A DNA stretch of 28,562 bases. It comes from UBA1774 sp045223835. Its GTDB lineage: Bacteria; Bacillota; Clostridia; Oscillospirales; Oscillospiraceae. Numbering within the stretch: position 1 is the first letter of the stretch; every line of letters starts with the position of its first letter. The translations under genes were made by a program, and so were the position numbers. The stretch is from the NCBI GenBank assembly GCA_045223835.1, contig JBGUZS010000137.1, forward strand, positions 1-28,562, written 5' to 3'. The notes under the pieces were generated by a model that had not been told where the DNA came from, ran no database searches, and saw nothing but the letters and a program-made list of their open reading frames with translations. Below are positions 23,821 through 28,562 of the stretch, piece by piece.

Positions 23821-26136
23821 TCAGCTCCGCTCAGGCATCCCGGACCAGCGCCAGTCACGAACCTCGGGCAGGTCCTCGCCGTATCTGCGGATATGATCCG
23901 CATGCGCACGGAGCTTGTCCTTCATCTCCTGGATGAGAAATGCACCGCGGTTGTTTAGCTCCGGGATCTGCTTCACCGCGTCCATGACCAGATGAAAACG
24001 ATCAAGGTCGTTCTGCACCCGCATATCAAAGGGCGTAGTGATGGCGCCCTCCTCCTTGTAGCCCCGGACATGGAGCAGGGGGTTCCGCCGACGGTAGGTG
24101 AGCTCATGCACCAGCTTGGCATAGCCGTGGAAGGCGAAGAGGATCGGCTTATCCCGGGTAAAGATCGCTTCATAATCCTGATCCGTCAAGCCGTGAGGGT
24201 GTTCCTCCGCCGGCTGCAGCCGCATCAGGTCCACCACGTTCACCACCCGGAGACGGAGGTCGGGAAAGGCGCCCCGCAGAATCGTCACGGCTGCCAGAGT
24301 TTCCAGGGTCGGCGTTTCTCCGCAGCAGGCCATGACCAGATCGGGTTCGTTTCCCCCGTCATTGGATGCCCAGCGCCAGATCCCCAGTCCCTGGGCGCAG
24401 TGAGAGGCGGCTTCATCCCGGCTGAGCCATTGCGGGCGCGGATGCTTGGAGGCGACGATCACGTTGATATAGTTTCGGCTGCGGATGCAGTGATCAAAGC
24501 AGGAGAGCAGGCAGTTTGCGTCCGGGGGCAGGTAGAGGCGCACCACATCCGCTTTTTTGTTGGCCAGGTGATCCAGAAAACCGGGATCCTGGTGGGTGAA
24601 GCCGTTATGATCCTGCTGCCAGACATTGGACGCCAGGACATAGTTCAGGGAGGAAATGCTCTGCCGCCAGGGGATTTCCCGACAGGCCTTCAGCCATTTC
24701 GCATGCTGCGAGACCATAGAGTCAACAATGCGGATAAAGGCCTCATAGCTGCAGAATACTCCGTGCCGTCCGGTGAGCAGATACCCCTCAAGCCAGCCTT
24801 GACAGAGGTGTTCGGATAGCAGGGAATCCATCACCCGGCCGTCCCTGGACAGAGCCTCGTCCCCAGGCATCCGGGGCAGGACCCAGCGCCTCCCCGTCTC
24901 CTGGAATACATCCCCGAGGCGGTTGGACATGGTCTCATCCGGGCCGAAGATGCGAAAGTTTTTCGCCTCCCGGTTGAGATGCATAACATCCCGCACATAG
25001 GGGGCGAGAACGCCCATGTCGCCGGCATCCGGGCCGCCGTGAGCCTCCACCGGCAGGGCATATTCGCGCCAGTCCGGCAGACGCAGGCTCCGCAGCAGTC
25101 TGCCGCCGTTTGACCGGGGATTGGCGCCCATACGCAGTTCTCCGGGGGGACTGAGCGACAGGATCTCTTCGTTCGGCGCGCCGTTCGGGTCGAACAGCTC
25201 CTCCGGACGGTAGCTTTTCAGCCAGGCGGCGAGCTTATCCGGCCCGTCCTCAGCCCATACGTCCAGGGGGACCTGGTGGCTCCGGAAGCTGTCCACGGTA
25301 TCCGGAGGGCCGGTCCAGCCCTTGGGGGAGCGGAGCACCAGCACCGGGTATCTGCCTCGCTTCAGCAGACGGAGGCAGGTCTCCAGCGCCTTTGCCATAG
25401 CGGCGTGCTCCAAAGGCAGGGAGGGATCTGCGAGGCTGCAGCCTGCATCGACAAACAGCGGGGTCCATCCGCAGCCTTCCAGGTACTTTTTCAGCTCATC
25501 CCGGGGAATACGGGCCAGAACCGTGGGGTTGGCGATCTTATACCCGTTCAGATGCAGGATGGGGAGGACCCTGCCGTCATGCTCCGGGTCCAGAAAGCGG
25601 CTGCATTGCCATGAGGCGGCAAGCGGTCCGGTCTCCGCTTCGCCGTCTCCGATGACGCAGGCGGCAAGGAGCCCGGGGTCATCCAGCACGGCGCCGAAGG
25701 CGTGCGCCAGACTATAGCCCAGCTCGCCGCCCTCGTTGATGGAGCCGGGCAGCTCCGGAGCTGCATGGCTCTGGATCCCGCCGGGAAAGGAGAACTGACG
25801 CACGAGTCTGCGCATGCCCTCTTCATCCCGGCTCACGTCCGGATACAGCTCGGAATAGGTCCCTTCCAGCCAGACGTTTGCCGCAAGAGCGGCGCCTCCA
25901 TGCCCGGGTCCGCAGACATAAATCATATTCAGCCGATGCCTACGGATAAGGCTGGTGAGGTGCGCATAGATGAAATTTTGACCGGGGCAGGTGCCCCAAT
26001 GCCCAACGATCTTCCTTTTGATGTCTTCCTTTCTCAGCTCCCGTCGGAGCAGCGGGTTATCCAGCAGATACAGCTGCGCCGCAGAAAGGTAATTGGCCGC
26101 CCGCCACCAGGCGTCCACCCGTTCCAGTTCCGTCAT
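23821..26136 (-). CDS. xfp: Phosphoketolase
   Basis: A thiamine-diphosphate enzyme that splits xylulose-5-phosphate (and in many members fructose-6-phosphate) with phosphate to acetyl phosphate plus glyceraldehyde-3-phosphate or erythrose-4-phosphate. The protein is 771 aa, within the family range. Motifs include WWRAANYLSAAQLYL, GHWGTCPGQNFIYAHL, GPGHGG, the TPP-binding GDGEAETGP, and EGYLLTGRHG. A purine-rich GGAAAGGAACGGGAAG precedes the ATG at 26136. Cytoplasmic; it gives ATP from pentoses via acetyl phosphate and fits the sugar and nucleoside salvage genes in the window. No convincing -35/-10 pair was found in the divergent 126-nt gap. Dual versus single substrate use cannot be decided. 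Confidence 0.95.
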   Translation of the reverse strand: MTELERVDAWWRAANYLSAAQLYLLDNPLLRRELRKEDIKRKIVGHWGTCPGQNFIYAHLTSLIRRHRLNMIYVCGPGHGGAALAANVWLEGTYSELYPDVSRDEEGMRRLVRQFSFPGGIQSHAAPELPGSINEGGELGYSLAHAFGAVLDDPGLLAACVIGDGEAETGPLAASWQCSRFLDPEHDGRVLPILHLNGYKIANPTVLARIPRDELKKYLEGCGWTPLFVDAGCSLADPSLPLEHAAMAKALETCLRLLKRGRYPVLVLRSPKGWTGPPDTVDSFRSHQVPLDVWAEDGPDKLAAWLKSYRPEELFDPNGAPNEEILSLSPPGELRMGANPRSNGGRLLRSLRLPDWREYALPVEAHGGPDAGDMGVLAPYVRDVMHLNREAKNFRIFGPDETMSNRLGDVFQETGRRWVLPRMPGDEALSRDGRVMDSLLSEHLCQGWLEGYLLTGRHGVFCSYEAFIRIVDSMVSQHAKWLKACREIPWRQSISSLNYVLASNVWQQDHNGFTHQDPGFLDHLANKKADVVRLYLPPDANCLLSCFDHCIRSRNYINVIVASKHPRPQWLSRDEAASHCAQGLGIWRWASNDGGNEPDLVMACCGETPTLETLAAVTILRGAFPDLRLRVVNVVDLMRLQPAEEHPHGLTDQDYEAIFTRDKPILFAFHGYAKLVHELTYRRRNPLLHVRGYKEEGAITTPFDMRVQNDLDRFHLVMDAVKQIPELNNRGAFLIQEMKDKLRAHADHIRRYGEDLPEVRDWRWSGMPERS

Positions 26137-26188
26137 TCTTCCCGTTCCTTTCCGGATTTGAATTCACGATTAATCTGCCCGAAAGAGA

Positions 26189-26217
26189 TTGAAGAATACG
26201 TTTTTGCTTGATATAAT
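26189..26217 (+). promoter_or_regulatory. Promoter for the phosphoribosyltransferase-GH2 pair
   Basis: TTGAAG (26189-26194), a 17-nt spacer and a perfect TATAAT (26212-26217) preceded by TGA (extended -10), 45 nt above the ATG at 26263. Confidence 0.75.
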
Positions 26218-26262
26218 CGAATCAGAAACGGAAACAGTACCGAAAAGAAAGAAGGAAACAGC

Positions 26263-26814
26263 ATGCCTGTCTATCGGATGAATATTGCCGGCCTGGAAAG
26301 AGATCTTCCCATCCTTCCGGTAAACGAAAAGCTTTCCATCGGCGCCTTTGTGATGTTCGGCGATGTGGAGCTGACGGTGCACGCCGCCGCCGAGCTGCTG
26401 AAGCGTATGCCTGAGTGCGATTACATCATTGCGCCTGAGGCCAAGGCCATCCCGCTGATTTACGAAATGAGCCGGCAGAGCGGCATCCCCTATCTTCTGG
26501 CCAGGAAGAAGGCCAAGGCCTATATGAGCGGCGTGTTCAAGGTCGAGGTCAGGAGCATCACCACGGCGGATGTGCAGACCCTGATCATCGACAGCGCCGA
26601 CGCGGAGAAGATGCGCGGCAAGCGGATCGTCATCGTCGACGATGTGATCTCCACCGGGGAGAGCCTTCGGGCAATGGAGGAGCTGGTTCGAGAGGCCGGC
26701 GGTAATATCGTGGGCAAAATGGCTGTCCTGGCTGAGGGCGACGCTGTGAAACGGAAGGATATCCTCGTTCTGGCGCCGCTGCCCCTGTTCCGTCCCGATG
26801 GGACGGTCCTTTGA
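26263..26814 (+). CDS. Type I phosphoribosyltransferase (adenine/purine PRTase-like)
   Basis: A 183-aa cytoplasmic protein; the ATG at 26263 has AGAAGG about 7 nt upstream. The PRPP-binding signature VIVDDVISTGES lies near residue 125-138, and IIAPEAKAIPLIYEMS resembles the purine-PRT substrate region. The flexible-loop region (ARKKAKAYMSGVFKVEVRSITT) is like adenine phosphoribosyltransferase. It would make a nucleotide from a free base and PRPP for salvage. Divergence from classical Apt leaves adenine, xanthine or a regulatory ligand possible. GH2 follows after 10 nt in the same operon. Confidence 0.85.
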   Translation: MPVYRMNIAGLERDLPILPVNEKLSIGAFVMFGDVELTVHAAAELLKRMPECDYIIAPEAKAIPLIYEMSRQSGIPYLLARKKAKAYMSGVFKVEVRSITTADVQTLIIDSADAEKMRGKRIVIVDDVISTGESLRAMEELVREAGGNIVGKMAVLAEGDAVKRKDILVLAPLPLFRPDGTVL

Positions 26815-26824
26815 GGAAGCGGCG

Positions 26825-28549
26825 ATGGCTTTTGCTGCGGACAGCCTGACCCGCTGGGGAAGGCTGGAGGAGGACCGTCTGCCGCTGAATGAGTATCCGC
26901 GGCCGCAATTCATGCGGCCGGATTGGATCAATCTGAACGGCAGATGGGCATACGGCGTCAGCTCTCTTGATCAGATCCCGGAGGAGCTGGAGGGCAGCAT
27001 CCTGGTGCCCTTCAGTCCGGAGGCGCCTCTTTCCGGGGCGGATCGGGCTCCCGGGTCGGGGGAGAAGGCCTGGTACGCCAGGAGCTTTGCCCTGTCGGAG
27101 GGCTTTTTCAAGGGACGCCTTTTGCTGCACTTCGGCGCGGTGGACCAGATTTGCCAGGTGTATGTCAACGGCCGTTTCGCCGGAGAACATGCGGGGGGAT
27201 ATACGCCGTTTACGGTGGATATCACTCCATATATCAGGCAAGAGGGCGAGAATCGCCTTCTGGTCTCTGCGGAAGACAGGACAGAGCTGGGAACAGGGAG
27301 TTACGGCAAGCAGTCGTCCAATCCCGGCGGGATCTGGTATACCGCCCAGAGCGGAATCTGGCAGACCGTTTGGCTGGAAAGCGTCCCGGAGGAGTATATC
27401 CCCGAGCTCAGGATCTTCCCTGAGCCGGAGGCGGAGCGGGTCCTGCTGGAGATCCCCGGGGGCGGCGGAACGGATTACGCCGTGTTTGCCCGGGGCAAGC
27501 GCGTCTGCACCGGCAGTTTTTCGCCGGAGGGGAAGGCGGAGGTGGTATTGCCCGACTGCATCCTGTGGACGCCGGAAAACCCCTTCCTGTACGATATCCT
27601 GCTGAAGCGGGGGAACGACCTGGTCAAAAGCTATTTTGCCATGCGGAGCGTCCGCCGGGAGGGAAGCAGGCTGCTGCTGAACGGGAAGCCCATCCGGATC
27701 AGCGGTCTGCTGGACCAGGGGTATTGGCCGGACGGCCTCTATACCGCGCCTTCCGACGAGGCCATGATCTTCGATATCGAAACGGCGAAGGAGATGGGAT
27801 TCAACCTCCTCCGCAAGCATGTCAAGGTCGAGCCGCAACGCTGGTACTACCATTGCGATCGCCTGGGTATGCTGGTCTGGCAGGATATCCCGAACGGGGG
27901 AGACAGTTATTCCCCCTTCTGGACGAGGGATCTGCCCCTGGTCCTGGGGGTACAGCTGAAGGACCGGAAATACGGGCGATTCGGCAGGAAGTATGCGCCG
28001 GGCAGAGAGCGATTTGAAGCGGAGCTTGCGGATATCGTCCGCGCCCTGCAGGCCAGCCCCAGCATTATTGCCTGGACGCTGTTCAACGAGGGCTGGGGCC
28101 AATTTGATACCCTGCGGCTCACGGAGCGCCTGCGGGAACTGGATCCCACGCGGCTCATCGATGCCGCCAGCGGCTGGCATGACCAGGGAGCCGGGGACTT
28201 CTGCAGCCGCCATATCTGTTTTCGGAAGCTGAGGTTCAGCGGGGACAGCCGGATCGGCGCGATCACGGAATGCGGGGGTTACGGCCTGGACCTGAGCGGA
28301 AAGGGCGGCGCATTCAGCTATCGGAAGGCCAAGGATAAGACCGGTTTGGGAAAGCTGCTGAGGCAGCTGTACCGTACTGAGCTCCTGCCGCTGAAAAGCA
28401 GGGGCCTCTGCTGCTGCATCTATACTCAGCTTGCGGATGTGGAGCAGGAGCACAACGGCCTGCTCACCGCGGATCGAGAGACGGTTAAAACGGATATCGA
28501 GCAAATGCGGGAACTGAACCGGGCCTGGCTTGAAGAGGAGCAGAGATAA
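26825..28549 (+). CDS. Glycoside hydrolase family 2 protein
   Basis: A 574-aa protein; the ATG at 26825 follows GAGGAAG and lies 10 nt after the preceding stop. Domains in order: a sugar-binding jelly-roll (PQFMRPDWINLNGRWAYG; LLLHFGAVDQICQVYVNG; NPGGIWYTAQSGIWQTVWLE), an Ig-like middle domain, and a TIM barrel starting at LLLNGKPIRISGLLDQGYWPD. The acid/base is Glu422 in LFNEGWG and the likely nucleophile is Glu482 in ITECGGYG (TEFGG in many relatives). No signal peptide, so it acts in the cytoplasm on imported oligosaccharides or glycosides. It is short for GH2, lacking the C-terminal modules of LacZ-type enzymes. Beta-galactosidase, glucuronidase or mannosidase specificity cannot be told. 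Confidence 0.9.
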   Translation: MAFAADSLTRWGRLEEDRLPLNEYPRPQFMRPDWINLNGRWAYGVSSLDQIPEELEGSILVPFSPEAPLSGADRAPGSGEKAWYARSFALSEGFFKGRLLLHFGAVDQICQVYVNGRFAGEHAGGYTPFTVDITPYIRQEGENRLLVSAEDRTELGTGSYGKQSSNPGGIWYTAQSGIWQTVWLESVPEEYIPELRIFPEPEAERVLLEIPGGGGTDYAVFARGKRVCTGSFSPEGKAEVVLPDCILWTPENPFLYDILLKRGNDLVKSYFAMRSVRREGSRLLLNGKPIRISGLLDQGYWPDGLYTAPSDEAMIFDIETAKEMGFNLLRKHVKVEPQRWYYHCDRLGMLVWQDIPNGGDSYSPFWTRDLPLVLGVQLKDRKYGRFGRKYAPGRERFEAELADIVRALQASPSIIAWTLFNEGWGQFDTLRLTERLRELDPTRLIDAASGWHDQGAGDFCSRHICFRKLRFSGDSRIGAITECGGYGLDLSGKGGAFSYRKAKDKTGLGKLLRQLYRTELLPLKSRGLCCCIYTQLADVEQEHNGLLTADRETVKTDIEQMRELNRAWLEEEQR

Positions 28550-28562
28550 GGATCTGACGACG

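Overview
The window reads as one contiguous chromosomal segment of a GC-rich, strictly anaerobic Firmicute of the class Clostridia, probably a gut-type lineage. This is an inference. It rests on a rubredoxin and a clostridial-type 2[4Fe-4S] ferredoxin, strong GGAGG ribosome binding sites, sigma-A type promoters with 17-nt spacers, intrinsic terminators, an encoded tRNA CCA end, an ArgR-type operator and a cobalamin riboswitch. No phage, transposase or CRISPR genes are visible, so it looks like core genome with some lineage-specific genes.

Layout. (1) 1-2290, plus strand: the end of a TPR protein overlapping a DUF4037 nucleotidyltransferase-like gene, then an alpha/beta-hydrolase esterase. (2) 2300-3465, minus strand: a rhomboid/Derlin-like pseudoprotease with a C-terminal zinc ribbon, then a 51-aa rubredoxin with a TTG start. 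(3) 3536-6055, plus: a large O-antigen-ligase/Wzy-like polymerase with its own promoter and terminator. (4) 6095-8225, minus: an XRE-TPR regulator and a nucleoside phosphorylase, each with its own promoter. (5) 8328-8630: a regular array of small hairpins punctuated by GTGATAT/ATATCAC, then tRNA-Ser(UGA). (6) 8738-10192, plus: a URO-D/MtaA-family enzyme and a small ferredoxin. (7) 10332-20736, plus: an ArgR-type controlled arginine operon argC-argJ-argB-argD-argF-carA-carB, in which carB is fused to a diaminopimelate-epimerase-like domain. (8) 20807-21422, plus: a strong promoter, a cobalamin riboswitch and terminators, but no gene. (9) 21439-26136, minus: phosphoketolase, then an LTA-synthase-like sulfatase. 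(10) 26189-28549, plus: a phosphoribosyltransferase and a GH2 glycosidase.

How the parts work together. The arginine cluster makes citrulline from N-acetylglutamate by the cyclic acetyl pathway (ArgJ recycles acetyl groups). CarAB supplies carbamoyl phosphate, and no argG, argH or pyrimidine genes are present, so this carbamoyl-phosphate synthetase is probably arginine-dedicated. Phosphoketolase, phosphoribosyltransferase, nucleoside phosphorylase and GH2 point to sugar and nucleoside salvage. The Wzy-like and LTA-synthase-like proteins belong to envelope polymer assembly.

Most unusual items: the CarB-DapF fusion, whose epimerase domain lacks one catalytic cysteine and two other conserved residues; an orphan cobalamin riboswitch that appears to control only a non-coding transcript; the 25-bp-period hairpin array; an apparently degenerate HAD-like domain on the LTA-synthase-like protein; and a Derlin-like rhomboid pseudoprotease.
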